Shown: positions 28,510-36,348 of the stretch, piece after piece
Position numbering within the stretch: position 1 is the first letter of the stretch
How the letters are laid out: every line of letters begins with the position of its first letter
Origin: VAZQ01 sp045811525
GTDB taxonomy: Bacteria > Pseudomonadota > Alphaproteobacteria > Rhizobiales > Xanthobacteraceae
DNA: 64,000 bases
NCBI GenBank assembly: GCA_045811525.1
Contig: JBJMTV010000016.1
Coordinates: 124,001 to 188,000, forward strand
Direction: 5' to 3'
Program-made: the position numbers and the translations under genes
The notes under the pieces: generated by a model
The model's input: only the letters and a program-made list of their open reading frames with translations
Told to the model about the DNA's origin: nothing
Database searches by the model: none

Positions 28510-29040
28510 TCAACGAGCCGGGAATGTGGGTCGAGCGCCATTGGGAACAGGCCACGTCGGCTGCAGCTCCAATGCAACGTCCCTGATTGCGTTGATGATC
28601 CCATTGCCGTCCCAACCATGATCTCGTTGACCAGGCTCGAATGAGTAACGCATAAGCTCAAAGGCGTCTTTTCCGAACTGAATCACGGCATCAAAGTCGC
28701 GCTTGACGCCCGTGGATTGGAGAATGGCCTGCTGCAAAGTTGTGGTTCTGGAATTATACAGATCGCGTATCTTTTGTTTCGTCTCTTGGCTCTTGATGTT
28801 TTTGTTGAACAGCTCCCATAGGTCGTGTTCGTAAACTGCTTTGAAGGTCTCCTGCTCGGCGGCGATTAGAGCCTTGAGATAGAGTTCAGCGGCAAATGCA
28901 GCGCATGTTATGGAAGCAAAGAAAAATTGGGGTTTGTCGCGTGTGCCCTCTGCGCCAAGAAGCCCAGAGCTGGCATGGTAAACTTCGGCACTGAGAAATA
29001 TCTGAGCAGCAACTTCCGCTCCGGTTTGCCATTCCGACAT
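28510..29040 (-). CDS. Uncharacterised HEPN-like protein, lower GC than neighbours
   Basis: 176-residue protein from ATG 29040 (MSEWQTGAEVAAQIFLSAEV); a TTG at 29064 is in frame. All-alpha by eye. The segment CAAFAAELYLKALIAAEQET, followed about ten residues later by YEHDLWELFNKNIKS, has the shape of HEPN-domain proteins of the type seen in AbiV-like and related stand-alone families. No classical Rx4-6H ribonuclease motif is evident, so nuclease activity is not claimed. The DNA is visibly less GC-rich than the core genes, and the gene sits in an accessory patch between ftsY and mtaB, which suggests acquisition. No antitoxin-like partner is obvious. Confidence 0.7.
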   Translation of the reverse strand: MSEWQTGAEVAAQIFLSAEVYHASSGLLGAEGTRDKPQFFFASITCAAFAAELYLKALIAAEQETFKAVYEHDLWELFNKNIKSQETKQKIRDLYNSRTTTLQQAILQSTGVKRDFDAVIQFGKDAFELMRYSFEPGQRDHGWDGNGIINAIRDVALELQPTWPVPNGARPTFPAR

Positions 29041-29316
29041 GACGAAAATCCGAGTTGGAATCAACCAAGTGCCTAATGGGCGCCCTCGTGCGCATCAAGC
29101 CAAAACCGCACGAGGACATGAAACTCGGCAAGTCTAGAGGCAAAAAACCAAAAAGTCCTCCAAAGGCGAGGGGAACGCTCGATCCCGCTCGCGCAAATCT
29201 GCGCCAAGGTGAGCCTCACCTGGGCTTACCAGAGAGAATGCTCATCTGCGGCTCGCATGCGCCGGCATGCCCATCCCCACATGCGGGAGCCCCGATCCAA
29301 AGCACTGTCCGGCTGG

Positions 29317-29952
29317 TCAGTAGATGGTAGCCTTGAGCCGCTCGGGATATTCGCGGTCGTGCTTATCGGCATCGTGCCGGCCGCCGGTGATCTCGTTGAG
29401 GATCTTGCCGGGGGTCGGCAAGGTCTTGCGGTCGGTCCAGCTCGCCGGCTCCCAGAGTTGCGAGCGCACCAGCGCTTTCGGGCATTGGTAGTACACGCGC
29501 TCGACCGTGACCACGAGCACCACCTTCGGCAGCTTTCCATTGATCGGGAACTCTGCGCAGAGCTTCGGATCGGCGGAGATCGCAGCGCGACCGATGACGC
29601 GCACCACCTCGCCACATCCTGGAATCATGAACATCAGCGCGACACGTGGATCACGCACCAGGTTGCGCAGGCTGTCGATGCGATTGTTGCCACGCCGGTC
29701 TGGTATGAGCAGCGTCCTCTCGTCGGCGACACGGACGAAACCGGCCGGGTCACCGCGTGGCGAGCAATCGAGCCCCTCGGGGCCACTGGTCGCCATCGCG
29801 AAAAACGGTGCCGCCTCAATCAACGCTCGGTACGAGGCGTTGATGTGATCGATCTCTTTGGTGATCGCATTGCCGATCGGCGGCTCGGGGAACAGCGCGT
29901 CGAGCTGCGCGGCGCTCGTGATCAGGTGATCTTGCGATACGGCAGGAGCCAT
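29317..29952 (-). CDS. Pyridoxamine 5'-phosphate oxidase-family FMN-binding protein
   Basis: 211-residue split-barrel flavin protein of the PPOX superfamily, most like the MSMEG_1061 subfamily. The barrel motifs are AAPFFAMATSGPEGLDCSPR (about 46-65), FVRVADERTLLIPDRRGNNR, LRNLVRDPRVALMFMIPGCG and VVRVIGRAAIS. The C-terminal TLPTPGKILNEITGG is typical of this subfamily. Not PdxH itself, since the PdxH substrate motifs are missing. Probably FMN- or F420-dependent reduction, substrate unknown. Its position just upstream of the mtaB stop, on the same strand, shows no functional link. Confidence 0.85.
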   Translation of the reverse strand: MAPAVSQDHLITSAAQLDALFPEPPIGNAITKEIDHINASYRALIEAAPFFAMATSGPEGLDCSPRGDPAGFVRVADERTLLIPDRRGNNRIDSLRNLVRDPRVALMFMIPGCGEVVRVIGRAAISADPKLCAEFPINGKLPKVVLVVTVERVYYQCPKALVRSQLWEPASWTDRKTLPTPGKILNEITGGRHDADKHDREYPERLKATIY

Positions 29953-29967
29953 GCGGCACTCCGATTG

Positions 29968-31233
29968 TCAGGCGGCGAGAAGGTGACGGGCGTCATATCC
30001 CGTTATGGTTACGTCGACCATGCGACCAGAATCCAGCGGCGCTTTGAGCAGGACGGGGGTGAATTGCTCCGTGCGGCCAAACGAGCCCGATTCGATCAGC
30101 ACCCGCCGAGCGGCACCGACCTGCGCAGCAAAGTGTGCGCGCATCGCGGTCTCGCCCTTGGCGCGCAGCCGCGCGGCGCGCGCCTTGATCACCGGGCGCG
30201 GCACTTGCGGCATGCGCGCGGCAGCGGTTCCTGGCCGCGGGGAAAACGGAAACACGTGAAGATACAAGAGCCCGCACTCATCGACGAGATCAAGCGATCG
30301 CGCGAACATGTCCTCGCTTTCCGTAGGAAAGCCCGCGATTAGATCGGCACCGAACACCACGTCAGGCCGCAGCCGCCGCACCTCGCGGCAAAACGCGATT
30401 GCATCCGCTCGCAAGTGCCGGCGTCGCATGCGTTTGAGAATGATGTCGTGGCCGGCCTGCAGCGACAGATGCAGATGCGGCATGAGCCGTGGATTGGTGA
30501 AGGCATCCAGCAGGTCGTGATCCACCTCGACCGAATCGATTGAGGACAGGCGCAGCCTGGCAAGCTCAGGCACATGCTTGAGGATCTGTTTCACGAGAGT
30601 GCCGAGGCGCGGGCAGCCGGGAAGGTTCGCACCATAGCTCGTGAGGTCGACACCAGTCAGCACCACCTCGTGGTACCCGCGCTCGCTGAGCCTGCGCACT
30701 TCGTCCACAACCTGGCCCATCGGCACCGACCGCGAGTTGCCGCGTCCGAACGGGATGATGCAGAACGTGCAGCGATGGTCGCAGCCGTTCTGCACCTGGA
30801 CAAAGGCGCGCGCGCGACCCTCGAGCCCATCGAGCAGATGCGCGGCGGTTTCCTTAATGCCCATTATGTCATTGACCGATATCTTCTCCTCAGGGGCGAC
30901 GGGGACCGGATTGCGCAGCCGGGCGCGTTCCTTGCGCCATGCAGCAGCGGTGAGCTTCTCCGTATTGCCGATCACGGACGCCACCTCGGGCATGGCAGCG
31001 AAGGTGTGTGGCTCGATCTGCGCCGCACAGCCGGTGGCGACGATCGCGGCTCCGGGGCGCTCGCGCTTGAGCCGGCGGATTGCCTGGCGGCCCTGGCGCA
31101 CGGCTTCAGCCGTCACCGCGCAGGTGTTGATGACGATGACATCGGCCAGTCCAGCCGCCTCCGCCTGTCTGCGGATGACCTCGGACTCGTAGCTGTTAAG
31201 GCGGCAGCCGAAGGTAACGACATCCACGTTCAT
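29968..31233 (-). CDS. mtaB: tRNA (N6-threonylcarbamoyladenosine37-C2)-methylthiotransferase MtaB
   Basis: Radical-SAM enzyme that converts t6A37 to ms2t6A37 in tRNAs reading ANN codons. 421 residues. The N-terminal methylthiotransferase domain carries auxiliary-cluster cysteines Cys10, Cys38 (VINTCAV) and Cys69 (ATGCAAQ). The radical-SAM cluster motif is NGCDHRCTFCIIPFGRG (Cys151, Cys155, Cys158), and a TRAM-like C-terminal domain follows. The N-terminal CRLNSYESE form and the length distinguish it from MiaB, which is also in this window at 47394. Its start overlaps the end of dapF (ATGA), so it is translated after dapF. Confidence 0.95.
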   Translation of the reverse strand: MNVDVVTFGCRLNSYESEVIRRQAEAAGLADVIVINTCAVTAEAVRQGRQAIRRLKRERPGAAIVATGCAAQIEPHTFAAMPEVASVIGNTEKLTAAAWRKERARLRNPVPVAPEEKISVNDIMGIKETAAHLLDGLEGRARAFVQVQNGCDHRCTFCIIPFGRGNSRSVPMGQVVDEVRRLSERGYHEVVLTGVDLTSYGANLPGCPRLGTLVKQILKHVPELARLRLSSIDSVEVDHDLLDAFTNPRLMPHLHLSLQAGHDIILKRMRRRHLRADAIAFCREVRRLRPDVVFGADLIAGFPTESEDMFARSLDLVDECGLLYLHVFPFSPRPGTAAARMPQVPRPVIKARAARLRAKGETAMRAHFAAQVGAARRVLIESGSFGRTEQFTPVLLKAPLDSGRMVDVTITGYDARHLLAA

Positions 31234-32108
31234 GTCGCGCCCGGCGAGTCGAACAAGGCCGGACTGAAACGTCCCTCATACTCGTAAGCGACCGGGCCGG
31301 TCATGAGCACATGATCGTCGCGCTCACGCCACTCGATCTGCAGGTCGCCTCCGGGCAATGTCACAGTCACGTTGCGGTCGGCTCGCTTCAGTCGGGCCGC
31401 CGCCACGGCCGCAGCGCAGGCAGCGGACCCACAGGCTTTCGTGAGGCCGGCGCCGCGTTCCCAGGTGCGCACCCGCAGCTGATCGCGGCTTGTTACGTGG
31501 GCCAACGAGATGTTCGCGCGCTCGGGGAAGATGGGGTGGTTCTCGAGCAGCGGCCCGATTTTGCCGAGGTCATACGCGTGCACGTCCTCCACCCAGAAGA
31601 CCGCATGCGGATTGCCCATGCTCAGCGCGGAGGGCGAGTGCAGAACCGGACGATCGATCGGACCAATCTGCAGAGCGATCCTACGGGTGTCCTCGAACTT
31701 CTCGTTAAGGGGGATTTCGTTCCAGGCAAAACGCGGCTTGCCCATGTCAACGGTGGAGGTGAGCGGCGCGTCGGCCTGCCAGCAGTTGAGCAAGCCGGCA
31801 TTGGTTTCGAAAGTGAGAGCGCGCTTGCCGCTCTCCTTGAACAGTAGCTCGGCAACACAGCGCATCCCATTGCCGCACGCCCCCGCCTCCGAGCCATCAT
31901 TGTTGTAGATACGCACGAACCCATCGGTCCCCCTGGTGCGGGGGGCGTGCAGGACCATAAGCTGGTCGAACGGCGCTGCAGCTGGCTGCGCTGCGGCGCG
32001 CGCCTCCGCGGCGCCGATCGTGCCTCCCTCCGCGCGCAGGTCCACCACTATGATCTCGTTGCCGAGACCATTCATCTTCACGAAAGGCTGGTTGCGAAGC
32101 GACGCCAT
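31230..32108 (-). CDS. dapF: Diaminopimelate epimerase
   Basis: PLP-independent epimerase converting LL- to meso-diaminopimelate for lysine and peptidoglycan synthesis. 292 residues from ATG 32108 (MASLRNQPFVKMNGLGNEII). The two catalytic cysteines are in GSEAGACGNGMRCVAELL (Cys78) and LTKACGSAACAAA (Cys226), each with its conserved flank. The in-frame extension to 32264 runs into the rplU promoter region and is rejected. First gene of dapF-mtaB; divergent from rplU, an arrangement found in other Hyphomicrobiales. Confidence 0.97.
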   Translation of the reverse strand: MASLRNQPFVKMNGLGNEIIVVDLRAEGGTIGAAEARAAAQPAAAPFDQLMVLHAPRTRGTDGFVRIYNNDGSEAGACGNGMRCVAELLFKESGKRALTFETNAGLLNCWQADAPLTSTVDMGKPRFAWNEIPLNEKFEDTRRIALQIGPIDRPVLHSPSALSMGNPHAVFWVEDVHAYDLGKIGPLLENHPIFPERANISLAHVTSRDQLRVRTWERGAGLTKACGSAACAAAVAAARLKRADRNVTVTLPGGDLQIEWRERDDHVLMTGPVAYEYEGRFSPALFDSPGAT

Positions 32109-32167
32109 GATCGGCCCGATATAGGGGCAAGATGAGCCCTTTGGCCAGCGCGGAGCGGCCCGTTTCC

Positions 32168-32196
32168 TTGACAGCCGCGGACCTGATCGCCATAAC
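32168..32196 (+). promoter_or_regulatory. Candidate housekeeping promoter for rplU-rpmA
   Basis: TTGACA at 32168-32173 and CATAAC at 32191-32196, separated by 17 bp, point toward rplU about 130 bp downstream. A short GAGGC/GCCTC hairpin follows at about 32200-32217 in the leader. Pattern match only. Confidence 0.5.
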
Positions 32197-32329
32197 CACG
32201 CGAGGCGCGGAGCCTCGGCTTCGCGCCCTTCCGTACCGGCAGTTTGGTGCCGTACGCACAGCAAAACCGACTGAAAGAAGCCGGCCCGGTTCCGTCCGGA
32301 GCACCGGAAACGAACACGAGGACAGAAAG

Positions 32330-32749
32330 ATGTTCGCAGTCATCCGCACCGGCGGCAAGCAATATCGCGTGGCCGTCGAGGATGTGATCCAGATTGAGAA
32401 GATTCCGGGCGAGCCAGGCGAGATCGTGCAACTGGGCGAGGTTCTGGTGGTTGGGGGCGACGACGTCACTCTCGGCGTGCCGACGGTCACCGGCGCCTCC
32501 GTTGCGGCAGAGGTGATCGAGCAGGCGCGCGGGCCCAAGGTCATCGCCTTCAAGAAGCGCCGGCGCAAGAACTCCAGGCGCAAGCGAGGGCACCGGCAGG
32601 AATTCACCCGGTTGCGCGTGACCGAAATCCTGACCGACGGGGCGAAGCCCTCAGTGGCGGCGCGGCCGCGGCGCAAACGCAACGAAGCAGCGCAGGATAC
32701 CCCGCCGACACCGGCGCCGGGCGGGGACGCTGCAGCGGCGAGCCCGTGA
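32330..32749 (+). CDS. rplU: 50S ribosomal protein L21
   Basis: Large-subunit ribosomal protein that binds 23S rRNA. 139 residues from ATG 32330 (MFAVIRTGGKQYRVAVEDVI). The conserved core runs through VIEQARGPKVIAFKKRRRK and SRRKRGHRQEFTRLRVTEI. It is longer than the ~103 residues of E. coli because of a Lys/Arg then Ala/Pro-rich C-terminal tail (about 105-139), common in alphaproteobacteria. The in-frame extension to 32132 overlaps the promoter region. Followed 99 bp later by rpmA. Confidence 0.97.
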   Translation: MFAVIRTGGKQYRVAVEDVIQIEKIPGEPGEIVQLGEVLVVGGDDVTLGVPTVTGASVAAEVIEQARGPKVIAFKKRRRKNSRRKRGHRQEFTRLRVTEILTDGAKPSVAARPRRKRNEAAQDTPPTPAPGGDAAAASP

Positions 32750-32848
32750 AGATGGCGTCAGGAGACGATTTCGGCACGTGATTTCGTCACAAACGCGTAC
32801 TCCACGTCACACACCCGCACTCCATTAAAGCGGACGAAGGATCAAACC

Positions 32849-33121
32849 ATGGCTCACAAGAAAGCAGGCGGCTCATCGCGTAACGGCCGGGATTCGAACA
32901 GTCAGCGCCTCGGGCTGAAGATTTTCGGCGGCGAGCAGGTGCTGGCCGGCAACATTATTGCGCGCCAACGCGGCACCAAGTGGCACCCCGGCGCGAATGT
33001 GGGGCTGGGCAAGGACCATACCCTGTTTGCATTGATGAACGGACGCGTCGAGTTCCGGACCAAAGCGAAAGGCCGTGTCTTCGTGTCGGTTCTACCCGGG
33101 TCCGAGGCTGCGGCGGAATAA
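32849..33121 (+). CDS. rpmA: 50S ribosomal protein L27
   Basis: Large-subunit protein whose N-terminus reaches the peptidyl-transferase centre. 90 residues, starting MAHKKAGGSSRNGRDSNSQR with no N-terminal cleavage extension of the Firmicutes type. The conserved LGLKIFGGEQVLAGNIIARQ and GTKWHPGANVGLGKDHTLFA are present. It forms the rplU-rpmA unit, closed by the terminator at 33182. Confidence 0.98.
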   Translation: MAHKKAGGSSRNGRDSNSQRLGLKIFGGEQVLAGNIIARQRGTKWHPGANVGLGKDHTLFALMNGRVEFRTKAKGRVFVSVLPGSEAAAE

Positions 33122-33181
33122 CCCCAGACGGCTCATCCAGCGCCGCCGGACCCAGCGTGCCGGCGCGGCGATGCGTATTAC

Positions 33182-33214
33182 GAGGGGAGACGGGGTGGCC
33201 GGCTCCCCTCTTTT
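33182..33214 (+). terminator. Intrinsic terminator after rpmA
   Basis: Stem GAGGGGAG (33182-33189) with CTCCCCTC (33203-33210), followed by TTTTCTTTG. Lies 60 bp past the rpmA stop and separates the ribosomal genes from the amidohydrolase gene. Confidence 0.8.
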
Positions 33215-33280
33215 CTTTGCGGCGAAGCCCGTGCAGTTGCAGCAGGCTTTGCGCCTCACGGGAGAGGGCGAACGCCGGTC

Positions 33281-34891
33281 ATGCAATACGATACGCTCAT
33301 CCGCGGCGGCCTCATCATTGATGGCTCAGGCGGCACACCTCGCCACGGTGATGTCGCCATCAGCGCGGGCCGAATCGTGTCACTGGCTGCAGAGATTCCC
33401 GGTGACGCGCACAAGCTGATCGACGCCAGCGGCCTCGCGGTGGCGCCGGGCTTCATTGACATCAAGACACACTCCGACTTCACGCTGCCGATCAATCCCA
33501 AAGCCGAAAGCAAGGTGCGCCAAGGCGTCACCACGGAAATCGTCGGGCACTGCGGGTTTTCAGTCGCGCCGGCGTTGCCCGGCAAGGTCGAGTTGCTGCG
33601 CGACTATCTCAGCCCGAGCGCACCATGGTTGCCGTTCCGGGAGACCACGTTCGCCCAATACCTCGACAGCTTCCCAGAGGTCGCTGTGAATGCCGGCATG
33701 CTCGTCGGACACAACACCTTGCGCCTGATGGTGATGGGCATGGCGCAGCGGGCGCCGACCGGAGGCGAGCTCCAGGCGATGACAGCTTTGCTGGAGGAAG
33801 CACTGGCCGCAGGTGCACTCGGCCTCTCATCAGGCCTGTTCACGGCGCCCGGGTCGTATGCAAGTCGGGACGAGATGGTGGCGCTCTGCCATATCGTGAA
33901 ACGCCACAACGCGAGCTACTTCACGCATATTCGCGACGAGTCGAACCGGGTTCTCGAATCGGTCACCGAAGCAATCGACATTGCCGAAACCTGCGGCGTT
34001 CATGTCGAGATCGTGCACTTCAAGTGCTCCGGCACGGATAACTGGGGCAAGGCCGCAGAAGCTCTTGCTATGATCGCTCAAGCGAAACAACGCGGCCTCG
34101 ACGTCGACTGCGATGCTTATCCCTATGCTGCCGGCAGCAATCCGCTCAAAAACTTGCTGCCGCAATGGGTGCAAGCCGGCGGCGTCGAGCCGATGCTTGA
34201 GCGGCTAAGGCGTGCCGACACGCGCGCGCAGGTGCGTTCCGACATTGCGCGTGATGGTCTGAACAATTGGGGGCGCATCCCGTCATGGGACTGCGTGCAG
34301 ATCTCAATCTCACCGCACCTGCCGCAATATGCAGGTCGCACCATTTGTGCTCTTGCTGCCGAGCGCGGCCAGGATCCGATCGACACTGTCGCCGACTATT
34401 TGATCGAGGACAAAGCAGCCACTCGCGTGCTCGTGACCTCCATCTCTGAGGACGACATTTGCAGCATCGTGCGCTCGCCGCTGGCGCTGGTGGGCTCGGA
34501 TGGCAATTGCGTCGCCACCTATGGCACAGTGAGCCAGGGCCTGCCGCACCCACGCTTCTACGGCACGTTTCCGCGTATCATTGGGCACTATGTGGGGGAG
34601 CTCGGGCTCATCCCGCTCGAACGCGCGATTCACAAGATGACAGGAGCGACGGCGCGCGCATTGAAACTGCGCGATCGTGGCCTGCTGCGCGAAGGGTATC
34701 ATGCCGACATCACACTGTTCGATCCTGCCGACTTCAATGATCGGGCCACCTATGCCGATCCACACCGGTATCCCAGCGGCGCGCGCACCACGGTGATCGT
34801 CAACGGCACGACAGTCGTGGAGAATGCGACCCACACCGGTGCCTTGCCGGGAAGAGTCTTGCGCCGCGATCGCGCCGGCAGCGTCGCGTGA
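33281..34891 (+). CDS. N-acyl-D-amino-acid deacylase (D-aminoacylase) family amidohydrolase
   Basis: Metal-dependent amidohydrolase, 536 residues. The N-terminus MQYDTLIRGGLIIDGSGGTP and the strand VAPGFIDIKTHSDF are typical of D-aminoacylases; the first metal motif reads THSD rather than the commoner HTHxD. Later features are GHNTLRLMVMG, LGLSSGLFTAPGSYAS, YFTHIRDESNRVLESVTEAI (metal His), and the conserved DCDAYPYAAGSNPL. Near the C-terminus, SDGNCVATYG and HYVGELGLIPLERAIHKMTG close the barrel. It probably hydrolyses N-acyl-D-amino acids or related N-acyl compounds; exact substrate unknown. It sits between rpmA and obgE, which are usually closer together, so it looks inserted. Confidence 0.85.
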   Translation: MQYDTLIRGGLIIDGSGGTPRHGDVAISAGRIVSLAAEIPGDAHKLIDASGLAVAPGFIDIKTHSDFTLPINPKAESKVRQGVTTEIVGHCGFSVAPALPGKVELLRDYLSPSAPWLPFRETTFAQYLDSFPEVAVNAGMLVGHNTLRLMVMGMAQRAPTGGELQAMTALLEEALAAGALGLSSGLFTAPGSYASRDEMVALCHIVKRHNASYFTHIRDESNRVLESVTEAIDIAETCGVHVEIVHFKCSGTDNWGKAAEALAMIAQAKQRGLDVDCDAYPYAAGSNPLKNLLPQWVQAGGVEPMLERLRRADTRAQVRSDIARDGLNNWGRIPSWDCVQISISPHLPQYAGRTICALAAERGQDPIDTVADYLIEDKAATRVLVTSISEDDICSIVRSPLALVGSDGNCVATYGTVSQGLPHPRFYGTFPRIIGHYVGELGLIPLERAIHKMTGATARALKLRDRGLLREGYHADITLFDPADFNDRATYADPHRYPSGARTTVIVNGTTVVENATHTGALPGRVLRRDRAGSVA

Positions 34892-34981
34892 GGCAAACGC
34901 AGGCTGCTCTTTCGCTTCCGGAATGTGCCGCGAGCGAACTTAGCAATGGGACCACCGACCAAGTAAACGAGCACTTCGCTC

Positions 34982-35009
34982 TTGACATACAGCGTCGGGC
35001 TCCTAGGAT
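34982..35009 (+). promoter_or_regulatory. Candidate promoter in the 400-bp gap before obgE
   Basis: The gap 34892-35292 holds no supported gene. Within it TTGACA (34982-34987) and TAGGAT (35004-35009) are spaced by 16 bp and oriented toward obgE. A 7-bp hairpin (GCGTGCG/CGCACGC) lies just after. The rest of the gap shows nothing I recognise. Confidence 0.4.
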
Positions 35010-35292
35010 TCTTACTGCGTGCGCAACGACTGACGCACGCGTCACCGAACGGAGGTGCAATGCCCCCGGGTAATCCAAGCCGCGATGATCGCTGCGGCAT
35101 CGTTCGGGCCGAGGCGTAGCGGCAGATTTCGCGAATGCAACGTCGGGAGCGGTCTCTTGGGCCGCATCAGTGAGGCATGGCCCGCCTTGGCCACTCCCGA
35201 TGTATGCTTCGGGCTTGTTGGAGCCGCTTGATCGGCGCGGCGTCTCCTTCTCTACTCGCATTTCTCCCCTCCCGGCGCATATATGATGCGCC

Positions 35293-36321
35293 ATGAAATT
35301 TCTCGACGAAACGAAGGTCTATGTACGTTCCGGCGACGGCGGCAATGGCTGCGTGTCGTTCCGCCGGGAGAAATTCATTGAGTTCGGTGGTCCCAACGGC
35401 GGAGATGGGGGCAAGGGTGGCGATGTCATTGTCGAGGCGGTTGACGGGCTCAATACGCTGATCGACTACCGCTATCAGCCGCATTTCAAGGCGAAGAATG
35501 GCGCCGGCGGCATGGGCAAGGATCGTCATGGCAAGAACGGCGCCGACGCCGTGCTCAAGGTGCCCGCAGGCACCCAGGTTTACGAGGAGGATGGTGAGAC
35601 GCTGCTGGCCGATCTCACGCAGGCGGGCCAGCAGGCGGTCATCGCCCGTGGCGGCAATGGCGGCTTTGGCAATGCGCATTTCAAGAGCGCGACCAATCGC
35701 GCGCCGCGCCATGCCAATCCCGGCCAGCCGGGTGAGGAGCTCACCATCAGGCTGCGCCTCAAGCTCATTGCCGATGCCGGCATTGTCGGATTGCCCAATG
35801 CAGGCAAATCGACCTTCCTCGCAGCGGTGAGTGCGGCCAAGCCGAAGATTGCCGACTATCCGTTTACGACATTGCACCCGCAACTCGGCGTGGTCGCCGT
35901 GGACGCGCGAGAATTCGTGCTCGCGGACATTCCGGGTCTGATCGAAGGCGCGCACGAGGGCGCCGGCCTGGGCGATCGTTTTCTCGGGCACATCGAGCGC
36001 TGCCGCGTGCTGCTGCACCTCATCGACGGCACCGGCGAGCATGCCGGCGAGGCGTACAAGACGGTCCGCGCCGAGCTCGCCGGCTATGGCCATGGTCTCA
36101 GCGACAAGCCGGAGATCGTCGCCCTCAACAAAGCCGACGCGCTGTCGGCCGAACAGCTCAAGCAGCAGACCGCCCGATTGAAGCGCGCGGCGAAAAAGAC
36201 CCCGCTGGTGATCTCGGCTGCCACCGGCCATGGCGTGCGTGAGGTACTCCGAGCGCTCTTCCAGGTGATTGACGACAGAGGCTCCGCGCGCGAGCTTGCA
36301 CCTGCGGCGTGGCACCCCTAA
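35293..36321 (+). CDS. obgE: GTPase Obg/CgtA (50S ribosome assembly)
   Basis: Essential GTPase acting late in 50S subunit assembly and linked to stringent control. 342 residues. The glycine-rich Obg fold fills about 1-158 (SGDGGNGCVSFRREKFIEFG, GGDGGKGGDV). The G domain has G1 GLPNAGKST (166-174), G3 DIPGLIEGAHEGAGLG and G4 NKAD. There is no long C-terminal OCT domain, as in many proteobacteria. In related genomes obgE is followed by proB; here two unrelated genes intervene. Confidence 0.97.
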   Translation: MKFLDETKVYVRSGDGGNGCVSFRREKFIEFGGPNGGDGGKGGDVIVEAVDGLNTLIDYRYQPHFKAKNGAGGMGKDRHGKNGADAVLKVPAGTQVYEEDGETLLADLTQAGQQAVIARGGNGGFGNAHFKSATNRAPRHANPGQPGEELTIRLRLKLIADAGIVGLPNAGKSTFLAAVSAAKPKIADYPFTTLHPQLGVVAVDAREFVLADIPGLIEGAHEGAGLGDRFLGHIERCRVLLHLIDGTGEHAGEAYKTVRAELAGYGHGLSDKPEIVALNKADALSAEQLKQQTARLKRAAKKTPLVISAATGHGVREVLRALFQVIDDRGSARELAPAAWHP

Positions 36322-36348
36322 ACGGCGCCGCTCAAACGGTAGGGTGGG

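Noticed and set aside
29209..30342. 377-codon plus-strand frame over the PPOX and mtaB genes
   Set aside because: Antisense to two genes with clear family motifs; no domain recognised.
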